Origin: Physella acuta
Taxonomy: Eukaryota; Mollusca; Gastropoda; Physidae
Assembly: GCF_028476545.1 (NCBI RefSeq)
Contig: NW_026731904.1
Location: 378,090-442,089, forward strand
Length of the DNA: 64,000 nt
Direction of reading: 5' to 3'
A program made the translations under genes and the position numbers. Positions 35,140 to 48,417 of this stretch are shown here, piece after piece. Position 1 is the stretch's first letter. Each line of letters starts with the position of its first letter. The notes under the pieces are model-generated. The model was given only the letters and a program-made list of their open reading frames with translations, made no database searches and had not been told where the DNA came from.

Positions 35140-37010
35140 GTATACACACACATTTAATGACATTTTATTTAAGTATTGGACTATATATTTGTTAACTTAT
35201 TGAATTGTGAGATAAAATGTAGTAAAAATGTAAAAATATAACATACTGGATTTTATTTTCCACAATGTTTGCATAACCAGATGTTTACCCAGGTACATAG
35301 GCAGTTATTGGCACATGCTAGCCTAAGTGTGGCACATGTGAATCTATTTGAAACGGGTGCTATCTAACATAGCCAGTGCTATCTAACATAGCCAGTGCTA
35401 TCAAACATAGCCAGTGCTACCTAACATAGCCAGTGCTATCTAACATAGCCAGTGTTGTACTAGACTAGCATAAGTAGCCAGATCAGTTTGTAATACATTT
35501 TTAGGTTGGTTTTTTGTTGTTTTTTTTTTTGTTTTTTTTGCTGTATTTCTTAGAGCTAGGTTCTTTATTTATTTATGGATAGATTTCTTATTCATTAAAG
35601 CTAGGTCCCTTATTTATTATGGCTAGATTTCTAATTCATTAGAGCTAGGTTGGTTCAATCAAACTAAACCTTTGAATGAGATGCTGGAAAAGAAAACTTT
35701 TTGTGTTAACTACTGTTGGATGATTCTATTGTTATTGTACAGCTCTTTTAGAGCAAGGTCAAGGATGGAATCTCAAATTAATGCTTGTGTTGTTAGCTTA
35801 GTGAAAGAAATGCACTCTTTAAGATACAACTGGTGTGAAACTACTAATCTAAATGTGTATAAATGATGTGCTTTTATGTTTCCATTTGGTTCTATGTACT
35901 GGAACATGCTTATTGCTGTACAAACCTTTCAGAATGTTTTTATATGTAATAGGTCAAGATTTATATATATATTTGAATAGGTCAAGATTTATATATATAT
36001 ATGAATAGGTCAAGATTTATATATATATTTGATTGACATTGATCTTTTAAAAGTGACATTTTTTAATTTTATATTATTATGTTATCATCTTTTTAAAAAA
36101 TGCTGTTCTTTGATACCATCAACCTATGTGTATGTGTATGCTTGATATTTGCATAGAATTCATTGTCTGTAGCTCTACTTGTTTGATTCCGTTTTGATAC
36201 ACAATGTACATGTTGTTAGGATTTATTTGCATATGATGTACATGATGCTATGATTCGTCTACTTATGATTTTTAAAGATTCTACAAGGTCCTTGTACCAT
36301 GTTTACTTGCATCATTGTGAAGCAAACTGTGTCTAATGAACTGGAACGTGCTCCATAGAAAGATGTAACTGTATAATATTGAAACTAATTTATATTTGCT
36401 AAACAATGTATTCTTACATGGAATTGAATGCATTTTACAATAAGTATGATTGATACATGTCAGATGTTTACTACTTTACTCCCCATAACCACCCCTCTCC
36501 CCATAACCACCCCTCTCCCCATAACCGCCCCTCTCCCCATAACCTACTCACACTCCCTGACAGTCCCACTCCCTATGACCACCCCACATTCCCTGTTTGT
36601 CCAATTCCTTTCCCCCCCCCCCCCTCCCTCTTAACCCCCTCACCAGAGTTTCTTCCAAGCACAACATCTACCGCCCCCTAATGAAATAGAATTTATATAG
36701 AAAATATATACTTTTACCAGTGTCTGTCGTCCGTCCCCCACCCCCGGATAAAAAGTCTGGAAGAAGCACTGCTCCTCACAGCCCCATAACCGCCCCACCC
36801 CATGAATGCTACTCCAAGGATATAAATAATTATTCACTTAACTTTATTATGCGCTGTCATTGTGGACTTGCACATTTTCTCATTCCTTCACACAATTTGG
36901 GATCATTTTCTCAATCAATAAATTCATTATAAACATTGGAGTATCTTTTTATTTATACATATCTTGTGATTTTGCGTTCTGTTTTGGTGAGTCCTTGTTA
37001 GCAAATAAAA

Positions 37011-38364
37011 TCTATTGTGTTGTTGAAGTTTCTCAGTGAAGAAAATATGTTTCTGTTTTTATTTACGCATTGTAATTAACACCAATTATTTACTCTAGAA
37101 TCTAGTAGGCCTACTAAGTAATTTTTCCTGATGTGAAGCCAGTTTTAGATCTAGTTATTAAAAACTTAAGATTTAGTGAGAAAGTCTAATATTAAATATA
37201 AAATTATTGTAGGCCCTGGAGGTAAATGTCAATAACGGGGGGGGGGGGGGTAATTAGTAATCTCTAGAGCTAGGAGTAAGAGACAATTTTAGTCAAAGAA
37301 TTGTTCCTTCTAACAATTTAGATCAGTATCTAGATCAAGATTTGCCAAATATGGAATTCCAGCATCATTTTTAAACCTGGAAGAAACGTGTTTGAAGTGT
37401 TTGTGTCTTCTAATTTGTGACAAAGCAATGAACAATGTTTGTTCAATTGTCTTTATTTTTTATTATTTTTTTTTGTATATTTAGAACACAGAAGACACTT
37501 CTTGTAATTTACTAGGTTTGTAGTTGATAGTATGTCTTATTTTTTATTTACTGATTTAAGCAAGGGTGAAGTTTAGATGACCTGTTTTTGTGACCTCAGC
37601 GTATGAAGAGATTGTGTTGTCTGACCCATGCTCAGCCGAAATCGGTATTATTAAAAGACAAAAACGTCTGAGGTGTGACGTCTTTTTGAATTTGGTGTCT
37701 ATTTTTGGTGTGACGATAAGTGACAGACGTGATGGTTTTTTTTATGGATGACCCCCCCCCCCCCCCCCCAAAACCCAGTTATCCAAAGGATTACGGGTAG
37801 TCTAGTAGACTATTGAAAAATTAAGACTTTTTCAATGCTGGTGTACAAATTAAAATCTGACAATTAAAAATGTTAATTTTAAAACTATAGATCGTGTAGC
37901 AAACAATAGGTGAGGTTATAAGAAATTAAAGTAATAATCAAACAAGTGGGTTTTCATTTTTGAATGATGAGATTAGAACCGCTAAATAGCCCATGCTATA
38001 ATCTTTTCGGCTGAAGCCATGCAAAGCTGCCAATAGCTGCAAAATGTGTTCAATGAGGCGGGTGGTGTGATAGTTCTCCATTACAAGAAACATCTCACAC
38101 CTGTTTAATAGAGCAGTAAAACTTTCATGAGCATCTTAACAACAACAAATAAACCACACTAACCTCTAGAAATTAACAAACTACTACTAGTACTACACAC
38201 TGATAATAACTCAAGTTAAGCTATATCTAGATCTTTCTTTTATATAGCACGTTACTGTTAATATATTAGTTTAGTGTGTAATTGGTGAACGGAAAAAACA
38301 CAGAAAAAGGTCACAGTATTTGTTATGGAACAAAGACACAAAGGAAAATTTTATTGTAAAAACA
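37011..38364. other. Intergenic, no gene seen
   Basis: AT-rich sequence with a G-run at 37,238-37,250 and, at 37,650-37,770, the GTGTGACGTC...TTTATGGATGACCCC tail of the dispersed repeat also found at 1-85 and 43,030-43,065. I see no coding region. Confidence 0.5.
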
Positions 38365-38367
38365 GAG

Positions 38368-38439
38368 GGGTCCGTAATTTGTTACGGTGTGGGGTCCGTA
38401 ATTTGTTACGGTGTGGGATCCGTAATTTGTTACGGTGTG
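38368..38439. repeat. Three tandem 24-bp units, each a perfect hairpin
   Basis: Units start at about 24-bp spacing (38,372, 38,396 and 38,420) and each has CCGTAATTTGTTACGG, an inverted repeat of CCGTAA/TTACGG around TTTG. They are followed by a G-run. It appears to be part of the dispersed repeat into which the first Gypsy element inserted. Confidence 0.85.
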
Positions 38440-38527
38440 GGTTGAGGGGGGGGGGGGGGGTTCAGATGGTGCGACGTCACACTTTTGCATTATAAAAAAG
38501 AAATGTTAGAAAACGAATTTTATACGT

Positions 38528-38690
38528 TGTAATAGATTGAGATAATTGTATTGGTATTATATTTATATTGCTATCTTGAGTGATGTCCCTTACTTGTGTC
38601 TCTCGTCACTTCCGTCTTGCCGGTTAACAATAAAAGCTGTTTACATGTTCATGGCTTCTGTCTCCGTTGTGTAATGCTTAATCTATCTCA
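38528..38690 (+). repeat. 5' LTR of Gypsy copy A
   Basis: Starts TG and ends CA. It matches 42,651-42,813 without a difference I can see. It contains an AATAAA-type signal (ACAATAAAAGCTG). Confidence 0.95.
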
Positions 38691-41600
38691 TTGGCGACGA
38701 AGGATAAACATCTACTAGAAAGAGCACCTACTTACGCAAAAAAGAGGTTTGCTAGAGCTTATTAGCTAATTATTTCTAGAATTATGGCGCTGTATGGCCA
38801 AATAAAAGAATTTGATGCGAATGATGAAATCATTCAAGATTACCTAGAGAGGTTAAGCTTTTACCTAGAAGCTAACGACGTGACGATAGAAGCCAAAAAG
38901 AGAGCTGTTTTGTTAACAGTCATAGGGCCTCAACAATTTAGGCTACTAAAGGACTTATGCGCACCAGCTAGTCTAATTACCAAGAGCTTTAACGAGCTGA
39001 GCAAAGTGCTAACAGACCACCATGCGCCTGTACCATCAAAGTTTCTATGTCGAGCTAGATTTGACAGTAGGACTCGTCAGCCAAACGAGTCAATATCAGA
39101 ATATGTTGCTGCTTTACGTCATCTAAGTGAATTTTGTGAATTCGGAGACACGCTGTCTGACAGATTATGTGAAAGGTTTGTGACAGGTGTAAACAGCCCT
39201 GATATTCAAAGAAGGTTGTTGCTCGAGTCAGATCTAACATTAGAAAAAGCAATACAACTTGCAACTTCATTCCAGCAGTCATCAGATGCGGCGAAATCTC
39301 TAACGCCTTCAGGGATCCATGCAGTAAACAGCAGGTTAGTCAATAAACATCAACCCCATCAGAGCATTCCAACTTATGCTAAACAGCCTGCTCGTTCAAA
39401 TCCTAGATCTAAATCTAGTAATAATTATCAAAAATGTCATCGATGCAAAGGTCCCCATGCATCTCATCGATGCAAGTTCAAGTCTGCAACTTGTTATAAG
39501 TGCAGTAAGCAAGGTCACATTGCCAAGGCCTGCTTTGCAAAGTCTTCGTCTGTTGCTAAATCTAGCCAGTCAAGACAGTACCGCAACCAAAGGCAGCACT
39601 ATGTTAACTCTCACCAAGACTACCTAACCCAACCAATGAACCACTCTACCTGTGAAAATGCTCAAATTGATTTGCAGCCGGATTTCAACCTGTTCTCTGT
39701 TAAATCAATAAGTCATGCTCCCATCAATGTACAAGTTAATATCAACGGTAAGAGCATCAGCTTCCAACTTGACACTGGAGCATCTCTAACAGTCATAACA
39801 AAGAAAGATTTTGACGCTGTCACAGGAGGATCAGTGCCTCTACAGCCATGTCACAAGTGTCTAACAACATACACTGGTGACAATGTTCCGGTAATAGGAG
39901 AGTGTATGGTTCATGTAAGTTATAATGGTCAAAGTGTTAAACTTCCTCTTCTTGTGGTTGAAGGAAATGGACCGCCATTACTGGGTAGGAACTGGTTAAG
40001 TGATCTTAAGTTAAATTGGGAGAGTATTTGTTCATTGAAGAATGTAAAAGAATCTAGTCTTACTTCACTAGATAAAGTAATATCTGAAAATAAATGTGTT
40101 TTTGGTAACTCTGGATTACTAAATGATAGAACAGTGAAGTTAAGCATTGAAGATACAAATCCAAGATACTGCAAAGCTAGAGTTCCACCTTATGCAATGA
40201 GGAATAAAATTGAAAATGAGCTAAGTAGATTGGAATCTAATGGCATTATAAAGAAGGTAGACTATTCCGATTGGGCGACACCCATTGTGCCAGTGTTAAA
40301 GAAGGATGGTTCTATAAGAATTTGTGGAGATTATAAAACTACACTGAATAAGCAAATAGAGCTAAATAGGTACCCTATTCCTAACATTGAGGAAATTTCT
40401 TTGAATTTGGCAGGAGGAGACAAATTCACTGAATTAGACTTTAGTCATGCTTACACTCAACTAGAACTGCATCCAGATTCAAAAGTCTATACGACAATAA
40501 ACACACATAAAGGACTCTACCAATATGAAAGACTATGTTTTGGCATATCATCTAGCCCTGGAATTTTCCAAGCTGTCATGGACAGTATTTTTAAGGATAT
40601 TCCAAATGTTTGTGTTTATTTTGACAATGTGTACATAACTGGTAAGAATGACACTGAACATCTTAAAACACTTGATAAAGTATTGAAAATTGTTGGTGAA
40701 AAAGGTTTAAAGATAAACAAAGATAAATGTCAATTCATGTTGACAGAAATTAGTTTTCTTGGTTATATATTAAGCAAGCAAGGCATCAGACCTCAACCTG
40801 AGAAAACAAAAGCCATTAAAGAAGCACCCAAACCTGAAAATACCCAACAACTAAGAGCTTTTTTGGGCTTGATAAATTACTATGCAAAGTTCATAGGGAA
40901 TCTGTCTGGTAAACTATCACCACTGTACAAGCTGCTACAGAAAAATGCAACTTGGCACTGGAGTAAACAACAAGAAGCTGCTTTTAATACAGCAAAAGAG
41001 GCTTTGTCTGCTGACACCTTACTAACTCACTATGACCCAGGGAAAAGACTTGTATTGACATGTGATGCTTCACCAGATGGTGTAGGAGCAGTCTTGTCCC
41101 ACATGGATGAGAAGGGTGACAGACCCATTGCTTTTGCCAGTAGATCTTTGAACCAGGCTGAGAAAAATTATTCTCAGTTAGATAGGGAAGGCTTAGGCAT
41201 CATTTTTGGTGTTAAGAAATTTCATAAGTTTCTGTTTGGTAGGAAGTTCACCATCTTTACAGATCATAAACCATTGCTAGGTTTATTTGGAGAAAACAAA
41301 ACCCTACCTGAGCATGCCTCTCCAAGAATTCAAAGATGGGCTATCACACTAACTGCATACAATTATGAATTGAAATACAAACCTGGATCTGAGAATAGTG
41401 CAGATAGTCTTAGTAGATTACCTTTAAAAAACCAAAGCCTGAGCTATGTACCAGAAGATGTTTTTGTTCTCTTCACTATCATGGATAACTCCAATATAAA
41501 TGTGAATGATATTAAAAGAGAAACACAAAAAGATGAGTGCTTAATAAAAGTATATGAGTACTGTAAAAATGGTTGGCCTGAAGAGTCTGTGAATGATGAC

Positions 41601-42650
41601 TTAAGGCCATATTAAATAAGAAATAAAAACCTTTGTGAAGATAATATAAAAGATGGAGAAGATGCAGTCCATTATCAGTCAGAGTTGCCTAAACAAAGTA
41701 TTTGTAACTTAATAAATGATTATGGTGATATGGCAATTTCAAATGTTTTAAAGAAAATACATTAGTAAGAAGGAATGTGATCATCAAACAACTTTGCTAA
41801 CATCATTAGCACTTACAGAAACTAAAAGGGTAACATCAAAAGAAAAAAAAAAAAAAGATTTTTGCCATTTAATACACCCACTTCAAATACTGGATCACAG
41901 TTGCAAAGTGATATGGTCCAGAATATTACTCATAAACAGTATTTTTGGTTACCAGGAAAGCACTATCAGATTACCTGAGAAAATTGATCAATCAAAGAAA
42001 TCTATGTCAGTTAAGGATCTGAATAACAGCATAATACTTTCAGATGCCAATTCAAAAAGTAAATCATGACAGAACACCCATTGAAAGAGAATTTGGTGTT
42101 AATGAGAATGTGTATCTAAGAAATTATGGGAGAAAGGAAAAATGGATACCAGGTCAAATTGTTCAATGTACAGGACCTGTGCCTTATAAAGTTAAAAATA
42201 ACTTGTGCAGATAATAAGTGTGAATCTATCAATCCCACCAAATCTGAACAGTTCACACCAACTCAGTTTGTTTCACAACCAAGTTCTGTTGATATGAGTG
42301 AACCAAGTTGTCTGGAGTCAGAAAATGTAAATTCTGGAGTTAATGATTTAAATCCTAGACCTCCTGAGATAGAGAATCCAGATGGTCAGAATCTTGAGTC
42401 ACCAAATCAAAAGCCACTGAGAAGGTCAAGCAGGACAATCAAAGTCCCAAATAAGTTAGACCTATGATTTTAAAGGTCAAAAGGACTTTGACATTATTGT
42501 TTTGTATTTTAATTATGTTGTAGCATATTGTGCATTGTTTGTAAGGATGTAATCTACCATAGTGTTCATGTTACAATATAATTGGTGATTTTAGGATACT
42601 ATCAATTGTTCTATTGAGAGATGTGTTATTGTGTTCTAAGGGTAAAGGGA

Positions 42651-42813
42651 TGTAATAGATTGAGATAATTGTATTGGTATTATATTTATATTGCTATCTT
42701 GAGTGATGTCCCTTACTTGTGTCTCTCGTCACTTCCGTCTTGCCGGTTAACAATAAAAGCTGTTTACATGTTCATGGCTTCTGTCTCCGTTGTGTAATGC
42801 TTAATCTATCTCA
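42651..42813 (+). repeat. 3' LTR of Gypsy copy A
   Basis: Preceded by the purine tract AAGGGTAAAGGGA and followed by the target duplication TACGT. Confidence 0.95.
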
Positions 42814-44065
42814 TACGTTATTTCGCGTTTTAGAAAACTGTTTTAATAAATTGTAATAGGAATTGATTAAAATACTCTGTTTTGACAGAGTTCAGACAAG
42901 ATATTGGAAAAATATCGATGTTTTAAGAAGAATTCAACTGCGATTTTGAGGGGGGTTGTGTGACGTCATTTTAGGGGGGGTCTGGCTTTTTGTGACGGAG
43001 GGGAGGGGGGAGGTAAAAATCGTCAAAAAAGCGTGACATCATTTATTCATTTATGGATGACCCCAAATAAGTAAAAATATTTTAAGATAATTTACACAGC
43101 AACCTCAACGTTGTCATGTATTTAGTTATATAGGCCTACGCGGTAGAAAAATTAATTATTAAAAAAGTTTAAGTACATCATTGTGTTTTGCCGTAGAACT
43201 TTCTTTTGTCGTCTTCTCCTTAGTCTGCCTTCTCTGTCTATATTGCGTATTGTTGCCGTTTTGCGTCGATGACACTCTTTGTACTGTGTCGGCTTTCTGT
43301 TTTGATCCTATGCTTAGTTATGTAATGAGCGTGATAAATGTGGGCAGTACAGGTGGTTGAACTATTGTTGCGTTGAGTTGAATCGCAATAAATACGTCTA
43401 TCTGCCATTTCACTCTAAATTAAAATTAGTATTTAAAAAAAAAACACGATTAGAACCGAGATGGTAGGAACATTTTATTTAATTGTATTAAATACTATTT
43501 GTATAATTTAATGAAAACCTACATTCTTCAAACTAAATAGTTTTATGTGTGTTATGAATATTACTATACTATACGTATACAACCTACGCAAATAGATCTA
43601 TATCTAAAATGTTTACATTGCATTTAATTTATCGTAAGTTAATTTACACTCTAAATTATGACATTTTTCCTGTGATTTTTTTCTGTGTTTATTTTCCTGT
43701 GGATTTTTTTTTCTGTGTAATTTCGTGGTTAGACTGACATGAAGTTTAGTGTAGACTGTGGGTATTTTACGGTCTATATGTTAATTTATGCGCACAATCC
43801 ACCAATTAATTCATGTGGAAAAGTCATTAGATTTTGGTGTCACCCCTTCTATTGTCGTTGATTGACTTGTCTGTTAATCAAAATACTCAGCAAGCCTTTA
43901 TTCCTCTCTAGATTCTTCAGTTGGTATCACCCCCCCCCCCGGATGATAGCTTTTAACTGCACAGTTAATAGTAGAGATGGTTATCTATAGTAAGTTATTA
44001 ATACAAGTGGATTTACCCTTATTAATCATTAATTAAACTGGCAAAATACATTTTTCTTTTATATA
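42814..44065. other. Interspersed-repeat remnants, no gene seen
   Basis: The first about 250 bp continue the repeat that Gypsy copy A interrupts, ending in GCGTGACATC...TTTATGGATGACCCC near 43,065. The remainder is AT-rich. GTGTCACCCC-like and C-run motifs at 43,838-43,945 may be old MITE remnants. Confidence 0.4.
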
Positions 44066-47011
44066 TGTAAGCCCTGCTAGGGGGGGGGGGATACCTTAAA
44101 ATCTATCTTACCTTTCCCTAGGCTTATCTAACTAATCTGTCCGGTCAGTGCAACCGTGGTAGAACCCACAGTGGTTAAACCCTAACCTTAGTCTAAATAA
44201 TAAAAACAAAAAAAATCTTTTAACAATTTAATAAAATTTATTTCATGGAACCAATCAAAGTCACAAAAAAGAATAGATAAAAACTACTGACACAAAACAG
44301 ACAAAACCAAACAAAACAGTTTATATACAACAAAACATTACGTTCGACCATTTGCTGGTGTTACGCCGACTTATGATGTCTAGGATGGTCCAGGCCCTGA
44401 CACACAGAAACCTCCCTTCATCCATTCTCGACATCCAAAAGTCCACACCAAACAAAACACTACGTAAAACCACTACGTACAATACGTTACGTACAATACA
44501 TTACGTAGAACACAATACGTACACAACAAACTTTTTACAAACAAAACAATTCATATATAACAAAACACCCAGCCAAGTTGCCCAAGCAACCTCACTGGAA
44601 GGGGGGGGGGAGAGAAAAAGAAAAGGAAAACATAAGAAAAATGCATGGTAATGGCAGATATATACATAAATATATACACAAGTTCAAAATGCTACCTACT
44701 ACTTCTATCTAGCTAAAGCCTCGAGTAAAACTAATCCTTACTATACAATTCTAAAAGCAATTCTCAAAAACAACTAACCACTGTCTAAAGAAGAACTAGC
44801 AACTTAAAAATAACGTGTAAACAAATTCATTGTAGAACCAATCTTTCCTACACAAGGAGCAGCCGGAAGCCATTGGTCTACATAAACAATATCCATATTG
44901 ATAACATTAAAGTTAACACACTCCGCTAAGGCCCCAATGAAGGCAGACACAAAGCAAGCGATACTCAACATGATGTTGCACGAAACAGCACACACATTAA
45001 TTTTAAACAACCTAAAACTCGAGGCAACTAAAATATACTAATCTAATTACTGTCTAAAACAACTGACTATTGACTAAGCCAATCCTAGTCAATAACACAT
45101 CATAAAACAATCAGGTAAATGCACACACGCATTCACACCAGTTTAGGAAACACTCCTAAACACACTGACCTAAACCACGTGGTCCGAAACACACGCCACG
45201 GGTTTAGAAAACACAATAATACATTTAAAAAAATAACAAAATAACACACCACGTGCATACCAGACATGCCGATGCTCACTATCTCGTTTTAGACGAAAAT
45301 GAAAGAAAATGAGAAACATCGGCAGTCTCATTCATACAAATCACTTAAAGATAAAGTATAAAAAAACAAATACCTCCACGCGTGAGGTGCGCCCACACAG
45401 AAACCTGACCCGACCTACATCTCGCCGCGGGTCAAAAAAAGGAAGAAAATCGTCCGAGCGGTCAATTTATACTGACCGCTTCGGACGGAAGGGGACCCCG
45501 TGGCCGTTCCCCTTTGGACCACCATGCACTCCCAGACTCGCAACAAATAAAATAATACAAAATAATCCATTCACCCGCTCACATTCACCCCTTTTTAAAA
45601 TCTTACAGTCCCTGTAAGACAAAAAAATGCATATAACAATCTTAAAATAAAACATGCACCCATCTCTTACATCAAGCCTATAAGCTTGAATGCAAGAAAA
45701 AAACAATTTCCATTAACATTAATCTTGCGTCTGTGCTCCCTAAAAAAACTCAAGGCACCAAGATAGTGTTCCCTTCACTGAGGGCTGATCCGCGCTACTT
45801 GTCCTGTCGGTCGTTCATCCGGAAGGACGAGGGGGGGAGGGTCAGCCTAGACCCGCCCGCTACTAATGACACGCCGTTGCAACGTCTCATCTGTACACGC
45901 ATTCTGGTCTTGCGTCACCGTAGGCACACCGGTGGAGCGTCCGCTAGGTCGGTCCGGAGATGGCGCAACCGCCTTGAACCACTGGCTCTCCGACTGTTAC
46001 CCGCCCCCAATGATCGTGCCTCCGTTTCGACACACCTGTGGGGCGGGTGTCCAGTAGCCCTCTTTGTGGGTCAAGGAATTGACGTCATAGGCCTCTCGTT
46101 GGTGGGGAGCGTCCGCTTGGTTGGGCCAGGTGGTGACGCAACCGCCTTGCCCCACTGGCTCTCGTGCTGTTGCCCGCCTCCAATGATCGTGTGTCCGCCT
46201 CGACACACCTGTGGGGCGGGTGTCCAGTAGCCCTCTTTGTGGGTCAAGGGGTGTTCGCTGTAGGCCTTTCGATAGTAGGTCTGCCTCACACACCAGATCA
46301 CGCGCCACACACCGCGCCTTGTCCAGCCACGCACACTCAAGGCTCGTCGAGGCACGTCTCTCCGCCAACCTGACTGGGTGTTTAAACAACAAACAATTCC
46401 TACACTAAACATAAACTAAACACATATGGTTCCAAAAAGGGCCTATCAAGAACAAAAATGTATCTAAGCTACACTAGCCCTAGAAAAACAAAAATTTAAC
46501 TAGACTAAAGCACTGACCCCACTCGTGCTACCAATTTGTAAGCCCTGCTAGGGGGGGGGGGATACCTTAAAATCTATCTTACCCTTCCCTAGGCTTATCT
46601 AACTAATCTGTCCGGTCAGTGCAACCGTGGTAGAACCCACAGTGGTTAAACCCTAACCTTAGTCTAAATAATAAAAACAAAAAAAAATCTTTTAACAATT
46701 TAATAAAATTTATTTCATGGAACCAATCAAAGTCACAAAAAAGAATAGATAAAAACTACTGACACAAAACAGACAAAACCAAACAAAACAGTTTATATAC
46801 AACAAAACATTACGTTCGACCATTTGCTGGTGTTACGCCGACTTATGATGTCTAGGATGGTCCAGGCCCTGACACACAGAAACCTCCCTTCATCCATTCT
46901 CGACCGCTTCGGACGGAAGGGGACCCCGTGGCCGTTCCCCATTGGACCACCATGCACTCCCAGATTCGCAACAAATAAAATAATACAAAATAATCCATTC
47001 ACCCGCTCACA
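44066..47011 (-). mobile_element. Non-autonomous LTR retrotransposon, minus strand (broken)
   Basis: Direct repeats at 44,066-45,583 and 46,537-47,011 share both ends; on the minus strand they start TGTGAGCGGG and finish GCAGGGCTTACA. Next to the 5' LTR (minus sense) lies a primer site, TGGTAGCACGAGTGGGG, at 46,533-46,517. Just before the 3' LTR is a purine tract, AAAAAGGGGTGAA, at 45,596-45,584. A 4-bp TATA duplication flanks the element. The two LTRs differ in length and by scattered bases. The roughly 950-bp interior is GC-rich, has a roughly 172-bp tandem duplication (about 45,880-46,290) and no recognisable gag or pol. It is best called a TRIM/LARD-like fossil of uncertain superfamily, older than the Gypsy copies beside it. 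Confidence 0.7.
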
Positions 47012-47101
47012 TATATTTTGCAATTTTCACCATGGTGTCACCATCTAAATGGTGTCACCCGATGCGGTCCGCACCCCCCCCCCCTTCTCGCGACGCCTCT
47101 G
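47012..47101 (+). mobile_element. 3' fragment of a hAT-type MITE
   Basis: It holds TATTTTGCAATTTTCACCAT, GGTGTCACC..AAATGGTGTC, GATGCGGTCCGCACC with a C-run, and CTCGCGACGCCTCTG. The order is the same as 366-464 of the MITE near the window start. It begins exactly at the edge of the minus-strand LTR element, so that element probably inserted into the MITE. Confidence 0.65.
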
Positions 47102-48197
47102 CATTTTTGTGTTTCATCACTTCTCTTTACACACGCATTCTTGCTCACTGGTCATGTTTTTAGACTACCAGCAATGTCAATCAAAAGCAATTTAATTTCA
47201 GTTCAGCGACACAAGTTTTATTATGGTATGAGATCTCTATAAATGTGTATCGTCTAACAGGAGGTTACATGAACCCCAATATGCCCTTGTAACTTCAATA
47301 TGAACCTCAATATGCCCTTGAACTTCAAAAAGGCGTACAGGTATGGGTTTAAGTTTAATTCTTATTATTTTTAACAAACCACGTCTTACCTTTTGAAAAC
47401 ATAATATTTTCGAACGGCGCAGACAGCCAGACCTGTAGGCCTATACATTTTTCTAATATGTTAGGTTAAAGTAGCTTATAGTCCTGCCTGTCTGACTGCT
47501 AGCAATAGGAGATCAGTTCTCATGTAACATTTGTAATGTCCTACGTTGATTGTGAGTTGTCTCATAACATGTATAGATATTATGTTATAATGGATAGACC
47601 TAGCCATGTCATTGTAGAGCTCAGCTTGTCACTAGCTGGTCATATTTGTGTAACCGATTAGACGGATCCGTCATAAACATTTGGGTCGGAGTAAAACATG
47701 ATTGAATCAGATTCAGTTTGTATTTTCTGCAATGTGTTGAACAACCCATGTTTTTACCACATTTTTAAAAAATGTCTATCACTTTTAGAGAGCGTCCCTG
47801 TCCTGGCGACTTTATTTTGCAACCTTTTGGTAAATACTTTAAACATTCAAACAATAACTTAATTAACGAACAGAAAAAAGTTAATTTAAAAAAATGGTTT
47901 TACTATCGTTTGTAAGAGCAAATTTGACAGCCCCTAAAAATCAGTGGCCCCTAGCGGCTTTCGTCTCAGCCCCACCCTCCCTTTAATCCTCATACAGAAG
48001 AAAAGCAAACAGGACTTTAATTATTTTTTTACTAGATTTGCATTTTATAAATTATTTACCATCGTATCGATGATGGGGTCTCCCAGAGTTGACGATGTGA
48101 AATACATTTTGTATTGCGGTTGGCATTTAGAAATCGTTCAAAGTTGTATCCGGTGGGTCCATTTGGGAAACGGCTAATATCAACATTATGCGAATAC
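47102..48197. other. Intergenic, no gene seen
   Basis: Mostly unique AT-rich sequence. There is a small imperfect repeat of ACCTCAATATGCCCTTG-like units at about 47,262-47,330. Confidence 0.5.
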
Positions 48198-48202
48198 CCG
48201 AT

Positions 48203-48417
48203 TGTAATATATTGAGAATTGTGAAGTCAAGGGAACTCACTCTTCTTGTATTAGTCTTATATTTATAATGTTATTTTGAGTGATGTCCCTTGTTAATATA
48301 TATGTTATTGTCATCTCACTTCCTCTTCCTGTTTCCGTCATGTTAGCTGATGGTGGCTGATTAAAGATCTATATACAAACAGCATGGTTTCTGTCGTCAG
48401 TGTTTCAATCTATTACA
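48203..48417 (+). repeat. 5' LTR of Gypsy copy B
   Basis: TG...CA ends; the same as 52,685-52,899 by eye. It shares TTGAGTGATGTCCCTT with the copy A LTR. Confidence 0.95.

Larger units (their letters stand above)
33788..37010 (+). other. PTPN4: Presumed PTPN4 3' UTR region
   Basis: No splice-consistent exon follows the stop. AATAAA hexamers occur at about 36,917 and 37,004, the last with a GT-rich stretch behind it (TCTATTGTGTTGTTG), a plausible poly(A) site. If correct, the UTR is about 3.2 kb and includes the 26-bp array, two TA tracts and small repeats at 35,355-35,452 (19 bp x 5), 35,950-36,030 (26 bp x 3) and 36,480-36,545 (18 bp x 4). An earlier poly(A) site cannot be excluded. Confidence 0.45.
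38528..42813 (+). mobile_element. Ty3/Gypsy LTR retrotransposon, copy A (broken, young)
   Basis: This 4,286-bp element has 163-bp LTRs (TGTAATAGATTG...AATCTATCTCA) at 38,528-38,690 and 42,651-42,813 that look identical by eye, and a 5-bp target duplication TACGT. A tRNA-type primer site (TGGCGACGAAGGA) follows the 5' LTR, and a purine tract (AAGGGTAAAGGGA) precedes the 3' LTR. The parts recognised in order are gag (from 38,784) with a CCHC knuckle at 39,492-39,533, an aspartic protease with LDTGAS at 39,778-39,795, reverse transcriptase, RNase H and a decayed 3' pol region to about 42,467. The proteins resemble K02A2.6-like Gypsy polyproteins. It is a broken copy with a few breaks. Identical LTRs imply a recent insertion. 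Confidence 0.95.

Noticed and set aside
45733-46412. Overlapping frames of up to 165 codons in the GC-rich block
   Set aside because: Frames are open on both strands because of high GC, they follow a 172-bp duplication and show no known domain. The block is the interior of a non-coding LTR element.
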